This document shows, in pieces, positions 8,029 through 16,417 of a stretch of 64,000 bases of DNA. Both the position numbers and the translations under genes were made by a program. The notes under the pieces were generated by a model. That model had not been told where the DNA came from. It made no database searches and was given only the letters and a program-made list of their open reading frames with translations. The stretch covers positions 4,092,001-4,156,000 of the forward strand of contig OZ245769.1 in the NCBI GenBank assembly GCA_965227745.1, given 5' to 3'. How positions within the stretch are numbered: the stretch's first letter is position 1; every line of letters starts with the position of its first letter. The DNA is from GAS368 sp965227745. Lineage in GTDB: Bacteria > Verrucomicrobiota > Verrucomicrobiia > Opitutales > Opitutaceae.

Positions 8029-8628
8029 ATGAATCACGAAACCGCAGACGAGAGCGCATTAGGCGACTGGGAGTCGATTGGTCTCCAGCTGCTTACGTTC
8101 ACGCTCTATTGGGCTCGCACCCATTATCGCTGGAGTTCCGGCAAACCGCTACCCAACGGGCAGACGCCCGAGGACCTCGTCTGCGACGTCTATTCCGCTT
8201 ACGTCACCGGCCAGCGGAAGATCAACCCAAGCGTGGACATTCTTGTGCAGCTTAAGGGCGCGATCCGGAGCGTGCTTTGGAATCTTTACACGTCCAAGGA
8301 GGCCAGGACGACGGCGCCGACGGATCCGGAAAAACTCGTTGCCTTCATGGCGGACGGGAATCCAGCCGATGCGGTCGGCGATGACGATTACTGCGCGACT
8401 TTTTGGCAGCGCCTTTACGAGGACAATCAGGTTAAGCGCAGCGCTGATCTCACCAAATTTGCCCGCGCCATCGAAGCCGGCGCGGAGACGATACCCGAAC
8501 TCACCACCGCCACCGGATTCACAGTGGCTCAAGCTTACGAATTACGAAGGCGTCTCAAGGCCGTCGCAGAACGTGTCCTTGCCGCGCTCAATACTGAAGG
8601 AGCGACCCATGAAACAGCAAAACAATGA
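8029..8628 (+). CDS. Sigma-70/ECF-like factor heading the Argonaute operon
   Basis: The 199-residue protein resembles a compact sigma factor. A region-2-like segment (TPEDLVCDVYSAYVTG, followed by a helix containing LKGAIRSVLWNLY) lies near residues 45-90. A C-terminal helix-turn-helix-like stretch (IPELTTATGFTVAQAYELRR) resembles region 4. ATG 8029 is preferred over a GTG 66 bp upstream because an AGGGA sits about 10 nt ahead and the N-terminus is then MNHETADES. It overlaps the next gene by 20 bp. It may drive this operon or the divergent one. A non-sigma DNA-binding adaptor is the alternative, since canonical region-2.4/4.2 residues are not certain. Confidence 0.65.
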   Translation: MNHETADESALGDWESIGLQLLTFTLYWARTHYRWSSGKPLPNGQTPEDLVCDVYSAYVTGQRKINPSVDILVQLKGAIRSVLWNLYTSKEARTTAPTDPEKLVAFMADGNPADAVGDDDYCATFWQRLYEDNQVKRSADLTKFARAIEAGAETIPELTTATGFTVAQAYELRRRLKAVAERVLAALNTEGATHETAKQ

Positions 8629-8944
8629 AACGACCGCCCGGTTGAACCGGGTGCTTTCCGATACCGAAGGGCTCACCAACGCAGAGCTGCGCCGCACTCT
8701 CCAAGCCGAAGGGGTGGATGTTAGCGCGTTTATGCAACGTTTGTCGGCGTTGGCACCAGAACGACGGGATGCCGCAAAGGCCAAAGCCGTCCACACGAGC
8801 GGGACAGTCAAAGAGGGGCTCAAGAAGTTCGTTGATTTCATCGTTGGCGGCGATGACGCCATGCCGTCCGGAGCTTTCGCCCGGGACGGGAAGAAGCCTT
8901 CGCGAGCCCCGTTCAAGGACGAAGTCGCCAAGAAGGAAAAGTAA
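8609..8944 (+). CDS. Small protein of unknown function in the Argonaute operon
   Basis: A 111-residue charged protein beginning MKQQNNETTARLNRV. It contains LTNAELRRTLQAEGVDV and a lysine-rich tail, and is probably largely helical with a disordered C-terminus. No family was recognised. The ATG at 8609 overlaps the end of the sigma-like gene and the stop lies 10 bp before the nuclease gene, so it belongs to the operon. It could be a regulator or antitoxin-like partner, but the sequence shows no evidence for either. Confidence 0.75.
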   Translation: MKQQNNETTARLNRVLSDTEGLTNAELRRTLQAEGVDVSAFMQRLSALAPERRDAAKAKAVHTSGTVKEGLKKFVDFIVGGDDAMPSGAFARDGKKPSRAPFKDEVAKKEK

Positions 8945-8954
8945 GCCCGCTCCC

Positions 8955-9953
8955 ATGGTCCAGCCCGCTGCCAGCCCCTCCATGGCATCCAGCACTTGGT
9001 CGATCAGTCGTGACCAAGTGCTGCAGTCATGCGAGCGGAAGTTCTTCTTCCAGTATCTCTCGGGAGGCCGCCTGAACGGTGACACTCCGGAACTTCGGCA
9101 AATTGCCCTTCTCAAGAAGCTACAGCCTTATGCGGTATGGCTCGGAGATGTTTTTCATCGAGGGGTCGCTGAATTTCTCAACTCACATGGTGGAGATGCT
9201 CCGCTTACGGCAGACCAACTAATCTCATTAGCTCGCCAGCAGGTCGTCCTCGATTGGCGCTTCTCCTCAGATCGCACGTTTATCAAAAAACCTTACGCCA
9301 TCGGTAAGGAGGGCGCTGCTCTACTCGAACACTTCTACGAAGAAATGCCGGCCGAGAGAACGGCGGAGGCCGCCAGCGACCAAGTGGCGACCCTATTGGA
9401 ACGGTTCCTAGCTTGGGCGGCCGACGCAGACCTCATTGCGCGGATGAAAGACGCAGACCGGGTGTGGATCGAGCCGGACGCGTGGGGACCCGAAGCCCCG
9501 GGGTTCTGGGAGGACGGTGTTCAAGTCATCACTAAAGTGGACCTGGCCTTCGGCCGGCACGGCGAACGTTTCGAAATTTTCGACTGGAAGTCGGGGCGCG
9601 CGTCCAAGGAAAAGCCCCCCTTTCTCGGCCAGCACGAGCTGCAGGTTGGCATCTACCAGCTGTGGCCACTCCTGAGCCTGGGAGTTGATGCGCCAGCGAT
9701 CTCGAGCAATCTCGTATACTTTGGCGAAGCGATACCGGTCGTTGAGTCCCACACGCTGGACGATGAGTCGCTGCCACTGCTGCGCTCGACGCTACGCAAC
9801 AGCGTGCGGCTCGCCCGCCAATGGGAGCAACGCTTTCAGTCCGGAGACATCGTCAGGGAGGATCTCTCCTATGCCTACAATTTACATACATGCCGCCAGT
9901 GCGGGTTCCGCCAGCTCTGCCGCCAAACGCTAGACCACCCCACCCATGCCTAA
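8955..9953 (+). CDS. PD-(D/E)XK nuclease with Cas4/AddB-like Fe-S cysteines
   Basis: The 332-residue protein has the RecB-type nuclease core: GDVFHRG (H68), KVDLAF (D196), IFDWKSG (D210, K212) and the downstream Q..Y (QHELQVGIYQ). Four cysteines, C26 near the N-terminus and C313, C316, C322 at the C-terminus (CRQCGFRQLC), match the arrangement that holds a 4Fe-4S cluster in Cas4 and AddB. Predicted to be a DNA exonuclease or end-processing nuclease. ATG 8955 is preferred; the frame stays open upstream over the previous gene. Its stop lies 8 bp inside the Argonaute gene, so the two are probably co-translated, suggesting it makes guides or degrades targets for Argonaute. Confidence 0.88.
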   Translation: MVQPAASPSMASSTWSISRDQVLQSCERKFFFQYLSGGRLNGDTPELRQIALLKKLQPYAVWLGDVFHRGVAEFLNSHGGDAPLTADQLISLARQQVVLDWRFSSDRTFIKKPYAIGKEGAALLEHFYEEMPAERTAEAASDQVATLLERFLAWAADADLIARMKDADRVWIEPDAWGPEAPGFWEDGVQVITKVDLAFGRHGERFEIFDWKSGRASKEKPPFLGQHELQVGIYQLWPLLSLGVDAPAISSNLVYFGEAIPVVESHTLDDESLPLLRSTLRNSVRLARQWEQRFQSGDIVREDLSYAYNLHTCRQCGFRQLCRQTLDHPTHA

Positions 9954-12264
9954 CGCAACCGACCTCTCAGCTACGCTCTTTCCCATCAGTGGACTGGAGG
10001 GACACGTCTTCTCCCTCCGATTTCTTCGGGTTGGGGCCGCCGTGCCTAACGATGACCTGCAAGCGGTCCGCATGCAGAAGTGGGCCATGGATCTATGGCG
10101 GAAGCTCAAATGCCCTGTCATTGCAACGAAACGCCAAGGCGTGCCTGGCTTTCTGGTTCCATCCTCTGTGCAGTTTGAGTCGATGCCGGTCGTCGCGACC
10201 GTGCACGACGTTCCCGACCGGACATATCCAATCGAAGCGACGGAGGACACTTTCACTATTACCCCCAAAGGAGCGTCTGTGTCGGAACGTGAGGTCGCGG
10301 CGAAAATTATCGAACGGTCAATCTCTGACTCGTTCCGATCCCAGCCGCAGTATTTCTGGAGGATTCGCTGGAATCTCTACTTTAACATCGAGCCCGAGAA
10401 TAAAGGTGCGGCGGACGATGTGGTGAACGCCTACCGTGGCATTCGCTTCACCGTCATCTTCATCGACGGGAATCCGTTCTTAGCAGCCGATGTGCAGACC
10501 CGCTACATTGGCAGGAAATCATTGGCCCATCACTCGCCCGAGGAGCGCACAACCATTCTTCGTGAGCACCTGAATACGGACATCAAGTTCGAGGATCGCG
10601 CGCTCTTCACGCGTGACAACGGTAGCAAGAAATTCAGCTGCAAGTATGCCGGCGAGACTGGAAAGAAAGTCAGCGAGTTCGCGTTCGGCGATCAGAAGCA
10701 GACCGTTCTCGATTACTATCAGCAGGTGTATCCAAGCGTTACCGTCAATCCTTGGGACGACGCGGTTTTTGTCCGGGACCACGGCCGTCCGGAGCCCTTC
10801 GCCGTTCCTGCTTCTTGCCTCTACCCAATCTTCACGACCGAAGAGGAGGGAATGCGATCCTGCTCGGTAGAACCTTGGATGTCGCCCGATGATCGGGTGT
10901 ATGCGTTGCGGACGTTTCTCAATCGGATTGGCAAGGTGTCGGTCGATGGGAAACCCGTCACGTGCAGTCTCAACCCAATCGTGTTTCCACGCAACGTCTT
11001 CACTCCACCCTCGCTGGAATACGGTGGCGAGGAGTGCCTAGATTGCCGTTGCGGTGACAAAGGCCCGACCGAGGCAGAATTCAACAATTGGCGCTCCGGA
11101 AAGACAGACTTCCTTTACCGACGTGGTCCCTATTCAACGCACCCTCTGCCCGACCTGGCATTGCTCTATCCCGAAACGATGCCTCGAAAGGATCGGGAGT
11201 ATTTCTTGGATTTGCTCGTCGGTGAACTCGCTGCACTGATCGGGAATCGAGTGACTGTGAGCCGGCAGATCTGTTACCGACTGGGAACGAATCCCCGATC
11301 AGGCTCGGGCGTCCTTGGGGAAGCCCGACGAATCGCAGAGTCATCTGAAACGGTGCTACCTGTGATCGTTCTGGACCGTCAACTCGGCAACCACGTCTAC
11401 GGCGAACTAAAGAACACGCTCTCCAGCATGCCGACACAGTGCGTCACGGAGTGGGGCGTTGGTCGAATGTTTCGCGACGGCAAGGGTTCCAGTCGCATTC
11501 GAAACTTGGCACTTGGCGTTCTCACAGCGGCCGGTATCCAGCCGTGGGTCTTGGCCGATTCGCTCGCCCACGATTTCTACGCGGGAATCGACGTGCTGAA
11601 TAACCGAGTAAGCTATTCGTTTCTTTACGGCCGTGGCGGCCGGTCGACCTACATCGACTTCGGTGAGTTCAACCAGCGGAACCGTATGCACGAGTCGATC
11701 AGTCCCGCTGACCTTCGCAGTAAGCTCCGTGACGGTATCATGGCGGCGCGGTCTGCGGGTGCTCCCCTGCGCAGCGTCGTTATCCATCGCGATGGACGCT
11801 GGTGGTCGCGTGAGGATTCGGCTCTCGGGGGATTGATTACCGAACTCAAACGTGAACGTGTGCTGGACGCGGATTGCCGCATAGCGGTGGTCGAGGTTCG
11901 CAAGAGCCATCTGCCACTGCGGCTCTTCGGCTCTACGCGAGCAGGCTTTGAGAATCCGATGCCAGGAAGCTACCTGCGGCTGGATGATCGGTCGGTGGTC
12001 ATGACAACCACTGGAAAACCGGGGGTTTGGGACAAGCAGGGAAGGAGCGCTAGCACTCTCTTACTACATCTTGCCCGAAGTGACGGAAATTTTTCCATCG
12101 AGGACCTCGCGCGCGACGCCTACTATCTGACTCACCTCAACTGGAACGCGCCGGACATCGAAATATCCCTGCCAGTCACGATTCGCTGGAACGATGACGC
12201 CTTGCGCTACGCCCGACTAGCCGACGTTGACGGAGGCGAAGAGGACGATGAGGAGGCAGCATGA
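9946..12264 (+). CDS. Long prokaryotic Argonaute (pAgo), probably catalytic
   Basis: This 772-residue protein has MID and PIWI domains in its C-terminal half. The MID 5'-phosphate pocket pattern is visible as Y485, K489 and Q498 (VYGELKN...TQCV). In PIWI the likely tetrad is D549 (AGIDV), E583 (MHESI), D616 (HRDGRW) and N732 (THLNW). The spacings of 34, 67 and 116 are close to those of characterised slicers such as TtAgo and CbAgo. Length leaves room for N and PAZ-like domains before residue 400. A cysteine group at 364-369 (CLDCRC) is unusual. Function: guide-directed nucleic-acid interference against invaders. Overlaps the nuclease gene and, by ATGA, the next gene. The fourth residue could instead be H730. 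Confidence 0.92.
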   Translation: MPNATDLSATLFPISGLEGHVFSLRFLRVGAAVPNDDLQAVRMQKWAMDLWRKLKCPVIATKRQGVPGFLVPSSVQFESMPVVATVHDVPDRTYPIEATEDTFTITPKGASVSEREVAAKIIERSISDSFRSQPQYFWRIRWNLYFNIEPENKGAADDVVNAYRGIRFTVIFIDGNPFLAADVQTRYIGRKSLAHHSPEERTTILREHLNTDIKFEDRALFTRDNGSKKFSCKYAGETGKKVSEFAFGDQKQTVLDYYQQVYPSVTVNPWDDAVFVRDHGRPEPFAVPASCLYPIFTTEEEGMRSCSVEPWMSPDDRVYALRTFLNRIGKVSVDGKPVTCSLNPIVFPRNVFTPPSLEYGGEECLDCRCGDKGPTEAEFNNWRSGKTDFLYRRGPYSTHPLPDLALLYPETMPRKDREYFLDLLVGELAALIGNRVTVSRQICYRLGTNPRSGSGVLGEARRIAESSETVLPVIVLDRQLGNHVYGELKNTLSSMPTQCVTEWGVGRMFRDGKGSSRIRNLALGVLTAAGIQPWVLADSLAHDFYAGIDVLNNRVSYSFLYGRGGRSTYIDFGEFNQRNRMHESISPADLRSKLRDGIMAARSAGAPLRSVVIHRDGRWWSREDSALGGLITELKRERVLDADCRIAVVEVRKSHLPLRLFGSTRAGFENPMPGSYLRLDDRSVVMTTTGKPGVWDKQGRSASTLLLHLARSDGNFSIEDLARDAYYLTHLNWNAPDIEISLPVTIRWNDDALRYARLADVDGGEEDDEEAA

Positions 12265-12674
12265 GCAACCTTGGATTCATGTCCGATAAACTTGATCGCC
12301 TCGAAGGGCGATTGGAGACCTTGGTCGGTGACGCAACCGCAATCCAGGCAGAGAGCTTAGGTCTAATGGCGAAATTCGGCTTCACGCCCGAGCGGGTCGC
12401 TCAGGCAAGGGTGCAGACAGCCGATTTTGTGAACTCAATCTTAGTGGGTCTCGATACTACTCCGGCACCGTCCTCCGACGTCGCGCCGATTGTGGACTCA
12501 ATCAAGGTGAGCAAGACTCCCCTGGAGGACTGGAAAGACGACCTGAAGTCACTTTCTGCGCATCTGCAGGCTGGGGCTTCAGCTGTCGCCAAGGACATCG
12601 AGACGATCCAGCAGATTCTAGATCTGCTGCGCCGGCAGGTGCTCGCTTGCTCGCATCGCATCCGCAAGCGCTAG
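12261..12674 (+). CDS. Small helical protein following Argonaute, function unknown
   Basis: A 137-residue protein starting MSNLGFMSDKLDRLEGRLETL in an ATGA overlap with the Argonaute stop. Long amphipathic helices at both ends (the C-terminal one includes AKDIETIQQILDLLRRQ) suggest a coiled-coil or helical bundle. No family was recognised. Its position between Argonaute and the metalloprotease, with 8 bp to the latter, suggests an adaptor between them; that is inference only. Confidence 0.72.
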   Translation: MSNLGFMSDKLDRLEGRLETLVGDATAIQAESLGLMAKFGFTPERVAQARVQTADFVNSILVGLDTTPAPSSDVAPIVDSIKVSKTPLEDWKDDLKSLSAHLQAGASAVAKDIETIQQILDLLRRQVLACSHRIRKR

Positions 12675-12682
12675 TCCTGAAG

Positions 12683-13831
12683 ATGCCGCGGTATCTCACA
12701 GCCAAGGCGGCCGAACACGCCGCACACATAGAGTGGGCGCGGTGCAAGCTGGCTGAATTCCGGGAGATGGACCTTCCCCACCGCGTGCTCCTTGATCGGC
12801 TCGACGCCCAGCTCGCAGACGATGCCCAAAGATTGCGTGTAATCGAGCGCGCTCTCTCTGAGCCTGCCATGCTGCCGCTGACGGAAAAGGCGTGCTTCAT
12901 CCTAAACGCCAACCTTCGCGATCTCTCGGAGCACTACATCGCCGGTCTCTTGCAGCAGGGCAAGGAAGAGCTGCGATGGCGCCAGCTGCTGTTAAAAACA
13001 GCACATCGAATCGGTCTCACATGGATCGAAGACATCTTGGTCCGCCTTGATCGCGACCTCTCGATCATCCCCGCTCGCCACCGCGATCACTCCATACCGG
13101 TTTTCTTCGCACCACCCAATCAACATCTCAGCGTCCTCAGTCTCCCCGGTATTTTCCACGAGTTTGGGCACTGCGTCGTCAGCAAGCATCGCGAGATTGT
13201 CTACGGACTCGAGGAGACGGTTGCTGAATATTTCGAATCCGAGCGGCACAAGCTCGGTCCGATGCTCCCCGCGCAAAGAGCGAAACGCCTCCAGCAGATC
13301 GCGAATGCAGCCAGCTACTGGAACGAACACCGACTGGTGGAGATCTTCTGCGACGTCTTCGCCAGCTACACCTGTGGAGCCGTGAACGTCCTTTCTATGG
13401 TGGACCTCTCGCGAGCCAACACGATGGACCCATACGCCGTGGATTGTGACTATCCGCCGCACGCTACGCGTATCATTGTCAGCTATCTCGCACTAAGCGC
13501 GGTGCAGCAGCAGGGCATTGGGGTATCCGAAGTGTGGAATGATTGGCAACAGATGGCAGCTCGCTTGACGGTGACCAACGAATTCAAGGCGTTTTGCCCC
13601 GATGCACTCGTCAGCAGCTTGGCTATCCGCTCAGTAGAATTAATCGCCCAACATCAGCCCGCGACACCGCGCCAAAACATTGTGCCCGCAGCACCCGACC
13701 AAGCCCTGCTGGCTGCGGGTGCCGAAGACCTCTGCGATGCAGCGAGGTCAGGCCTTACAGTAATCTGGCACACACCTCATTTCTACGACAGGTGGATGGC
13801 TGGTTTCCACGCAATGCTCGGCTTTACCTGA
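12683..13831 (+). CDS. Predicted HExxH zinc metalloprotease of the Argonaute operon
   Basis: The 382-residue protein contains a zinc-protease motif HEFGH (H159, E160, H163) and, about 57 residues on, E220-IFC-D224, the ExxxD arrangement of gluzincin-type third ligands. No signal peptide or membrane segment is seen, so it should act in the cytoplasm. The substrate is unknown. ATG 12683 is chosen over a TTG 36 bp upstream that overlaps the previous gene. As last gene of the operon it could be a protease effector released by Argonaute target recognition, or a regulator of the sigma-like protein. Both ideas are inference. Confidence 0.8.
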   Translation: MPRYLTAKAAEHAAHIEWARCKLAEFREMDLPHRVLLDRLDAQLADDAQRLRVIERALSEPAMLPLTEKACFILNANLRDLSEHYIAGLLQQGKEELRWRQLLLKTAHRIGLTWIEDILVRLDRDLSIIPARHRDHSIPVFFAPPNQHLSVLSLPGIFHEFGHCVVSKHREIVYGLEETVAEYFESERHKLGPMLPAQRAKRLQQIANAASYWNEHRLVEIFCDVFASYTCGAVNVLSMVDLSRANTMDPYAVDCDYPPHATRIIVSYLALSAVQQQGIGVSEVWNDWQQMAARLTVTNEFKAFCPDALVSSLAIRSVELIAQHQPATPRQNIVPAAPDQALLAAGAEDLCDAARSGLTVIWHTPHFYDRWMAGFHAMLGFT

Positions 13832-13856
13832 CCGTTTCAATCAGGCGCGAACGCCG

Positions 13857-14396
13857 CTACCCTCGTAACTCGACGGCGAATTTTCTGCGCAGCTTAGTCA
13901 CCAGCACTTTAAGGTCGCCTGGATTTTGGCGCACTTGCGCGCAATAGGTGGCGAGTCGCGCATGAACGGCCTTCGCGAGCAGTCCTGGATTCACGGCCAG
14001 ACTCCTTCCGCGGCGCACCGCGACAACGCGTATATCCGAGGAGAATTCGCCACCGCTTTTTACCCGGGCGTTGTGAACCAGGCCGTTGCGAAAATCGTCT
14101 ACGAATATGCCTGCCAACTCCGGCGTGCCCAATCCGTCAATACTCTGAAAGAATCCGATCATGCGTTCTCGATGTGCATTTGCTCCGGTGATAAATCCGC
14201 CAAGCGCATCGGCCGCGCAAACTGTGAGGAGTCCCGAAGCAAAATCCTTTCGCGCCCGCGCGAGCTGCCATGCTGGTTCCAGATAGTATCCGTTGATCCG
14301 GCAATAGAGTTGATCGGGAAGACGGCCATGTTTGAAATCCAGGTCGGCAAAGGAGATTCCAGGGGCAAAAAAGAGGTCTTCACCTATTCGCGACAT
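13857..14396 (-). CDS. HEPN-motif candidate RNase, function unproven
   Basis: A 179-residue protein transcribed towards the Argonaute operon (25 bp between stops). It carries FRNGLVHN with R103 and H108, an exact R-x4-H motif as in HEPN ribonucleases of defence and toxin systems, set in a helical context (DDFRNGLVH after IDGLGTPELAGIF). The rest of the protein gives no other recognised domain. HEPN is a call from a short motif plus genomic setting; a non-catalytic protein with a chance motif remains possible. No antitoxin-like partner gene is adjacent on its strand. Confidence 0.55.
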   Translation of the reverse strand: MSRIGEDLFFAPGISFADLDFKHGRLPDQLYCRINGYYLEPAWQLARARKDFASGLLTVCAADALGGFITGANAHRERMIGFFQSIDGLGTPELAGIFVDDFRNGLVHNARVKSGGEFSSDIRVVAVRRGRSLAVNPGLLAKAVHARLATYCAQVRQNPGDLKVLVTKLRRKFAVELRG

Positions 14397-15177
14397 CGAA
14401 CCCTCAGTCTGCGCACCGGGGATCTGATGTCGATGACGGTGTCTCCTCAGCCACCTGAACAGCTCGTTAATTTCCTACGGAGAAACGTCTTTCCCCGCGG
14501 CCGAGTCTGTGTCTCGTCCTCCCCATTCTAGCGGGGACACCCCGCAACGCCCCGCCGGCTAAGGCCGGGTTGGATAGCACGAGCGGGACCGGCCATCCCT
14601 CCGGTGTTCCGCTCCGACTTCGGCTCCGGCCCATCGTTGCGGGCGGAGACGGCTTGGCTCCGCGCTCACGGCCGCCTCTGGCGATTCGTCGTCCGAGCAC
14701 GACCATTCGCCAGGATCGCTCCCGGTCGCAGGGCTCACCGTTCGCGACACCGGCGGCCTTGCCGCGCTCCCGCCGGCGCCGACTCCTTCCTCCACTCCCG
14801 GCCTGTCGCCTTCGCTCCGCTCCCACACCTGCGCGTTGGCCGGTCCCGCTCGACCCCAAGGGTGACGCTCAGACGCCGCTGGGCTATCGGTGCTCGCTCT
14901 CGTTGCACCGCTCGCGCATCCGCAGTGTGCGTAGCCTGTCCCTGTGGGCTGCCTGATTGTAGCACCTGCGCCGGCTGGCGGTCGGCGGCGCGAGCGCCTT
15001 CGCCCGTCCGCGCCTCAAGGTATTGCTCGCTGCGCTGCGCTCCACCTTGCGCGACGGTGCTGATCGTCGGCATCCCTCCGGGGCGGCCGATTTTCGGTTC
15101 GGCTCGGGTTGGGGTCCGCGTCGCGCGGCCCGCGACTGATGCGCCCTCGTTGGGGCGCTCCAGAAATAAGGAAAGTT
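14397..15177. other. 780-bp GC-rich stretch without a convincing gene
   Basis: Open frames exist on both strands, but their translations are low-complexity Arg/Ser/Pro/Ala strings with no domain and no consistent start. The plus strand is rich in C and T and repeats short CGCTCC/TCGTTGG-like words. The last bases include AAGGAAAG, a good ribosome-binding site for the DUF932 gene. The stretch is best read as a long leader or intergenic region of the mobile element. Confidence 0.5.
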
Positions 15178-16029
15178 ATGAACACGATTGAATCCGTTCC
15201 CGTTGCTCCCGCTCGCGTCTTCAAGGCGCTTTCATCCGATGACCTCCGCCGTTGCGCTCCCTCGATCTTCGCCGAGCACGCGCGGCCGGGGGTGTCCGCC
15301 CGTTACACCTTCGTTTCCACCCAGCAGGTCGTTGCCCTGCTTGGCGCGGAGGGTTGGGAGCCGGTGAAGGCGTCCGAGCAGCGGGTCAGGCTGGAGGATC
15401 GCATCGGTTTCCAGATGCACGAAATACGGTTCGCCCGGCGCGCAGACCTAGAGGCAGGCGCGATGCAGGTCGGGAGCACGCGCGCGGAGATGATCCTGCA
15501 AAACGCGCACGACGGCAGCCGGGCCTACCGGATTGACGCCGGGCTCTATCGGTTGGTTTGCCGCAATGGCCTGACCGTGGCCGACGCGGATTTCGCCCAT
15601 GTTTCCATCCGTCACATGGACGTTTCTGCGGACGCCTTCGCCAAGGCGGCACAGTCGGTCGCCGAGAACACGCCGCGCATGTTGGAGGCCGTCGCGAAGT
15701 GGCAGGCTGTTCAGCTCCCGCAGGCCACGCGGGTGGAGTTCGCCCGACGGGCAGCGGGCCTCCGTTGGGATGTTGATCAACCGGTGATGAAACTCCTCAG
15801 CCCAGAGAAGCTGCTGACGCCGGTGCGCTACGGCGATGCCGCCACGGACCTTTGGACCACCTTTAACGTGGTTCAGGAGCACCTGATTCGAGGCGGTGAC
15901 CGCTACATGGGCTACACCGCCGGCATGGGCATCCGCCGCAACCGGACGCGCCCGGTGGGCGGCCTGAGCGAAGGCCAGAAGCTCAACAAGGCACTCTGGA
16001 GCCTCGCGAGCGAGTTCGCGAACAACTGA
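15178..16029 (+). CDS. DUF932 (phage/plasmid-like) protein
   Basis: The 283-residue protein matches the DUF932 family of plasmid, ICE and phage genomes. Landmarks are RYTFVSTQQVVALL near 40, IRFARRAD, YRIDAGLYRLVCRNGLTV near 120-140 and the C-terminal GGLSEGQKLNKALWSLA. Function is not established; such genes often lie beside RadC and anti-restriction genes on mobile elements, as here. ATG 15178 follows AAGGAAAG at good spacing. A strong terminator follows at 16040. It supports the view that the region is an integrated mobile element. Confidence 0.88.
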   Translation: MNTIESVPVAPARVFKALSSDDLRRCAPSIFAEHARPGVSARYTFVSTQQVVALLGAEGWEPVKASEQRVRLEDRIGFQMHEIRFARRADLEAGAMQVGSTRAEMILQNAHDGSRAYRIDAGLYRLVCRNGLTVADADFAHVSIRHMDVSADAFAKAAQSVAENTPRMLEAVAKWQAVQLPQATRVEFARRAAGLRWDVDQPVMKLLSPEKLLTPVRYGDAATDLWTTFNVVQEHLIRGGDRYMGYTAGMGIRRNRTRPVGGLSEGQKLNKALWSLASEFANN

Positions 16030-16039
16030 GTCAGGCATG

Positions 16040-16070
16040 GGGAGCGGCCTGCAGGCCGCTCCCTTTCTTT
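16040..16070 (+). terminator. Factor-independent terminator after the DUF932 gene
   Basis: A 10-bp perfect stem (GGGAGCGGCC, loop TGCA, GGCCGCTCCC) is followed by TTTCTTT, 10 bp downstream of the DUF932 stop. Confidence 0.8.
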
Positions 16071-16103
16071 CGGGAGGCGTAGTCCCCCGTTTCCGGTAGG
16101 CGC

Positions 16104-16170
16104 GCTCGCGTGCCAGGCGCACGCGAGCCGCTTCAATCAGCGGCGCCGGTCAGCACTCCGCTGACCGGCG
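16104..16170 (+). promoter_or_regulatory. Two consecutive hairpins in the leader of the 64-aa gene
   Basis: Two perfect hairpins lie just upstream of the small gene: a 10-bp stem at 16104-16128 (GCTCGCGTGC, 5-nt loop) and an 11-bp stem at 16144-16170 (CGCCGGTCAGC, loop ACTCC). Neither is followed by a T run, so they are not simple terminators. They may stabilise or regulate the transcript, or mark a recombination or protein-binding site. Confidence 0.5.
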
Positions 16171-16195
16171 CATTCACAACCCAACGAAATTTACC

Positions 16196-16390
16196 ATGAC
16201 CAACGGAACCGCTGAAACTCCCGCATCTGCTCGCACCCCCCGAACCCCGACCACCGCCGACGAACTCGACACCCTCAAACGCGAGTTGATGAAAGCCGAG
16301 GTCCGTCTCGCCAAGGCCCGCGCCACCGTCGTCAGCGCCGAAATCGACATCAAAGTCCTGAGCGCGAAATTGCGGGCCGCGACAAGATGA
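16196..16390 (+). CDS. 64-aa coiled-coil protein of the mobile element
   Basis: A short protein with a Thr/Pro/Ala-rich N-terminus and a single predicted coiled-coil helix from about residue 22 (ADELDTLKRELMKAEVRLAK). No family was recognised. It is convergent with the SEFIR gene, 27 bp from its stop. Clear codon-like composition and a structured leader support a real gene. Confidence 0.6.
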   Translation: MTNGTAETPASARTPRTPTTADELDTLKRELMKAEVRLAKARATVVSAEIDIKVLSAKLRAATR

Positions 16391-16417
16391 GATAGCTCCC
16401 GCAGGGCAGGAACCTGC

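Noticed and set aside
14604..15191. Plus-strand frame of 195 codons upstream of the DUF932 gene
   Set aside because: Arg/Ser/Pro-rich low-complexity product, no ribosome-binding site, and it would overlap the well-supported DUF932 start.
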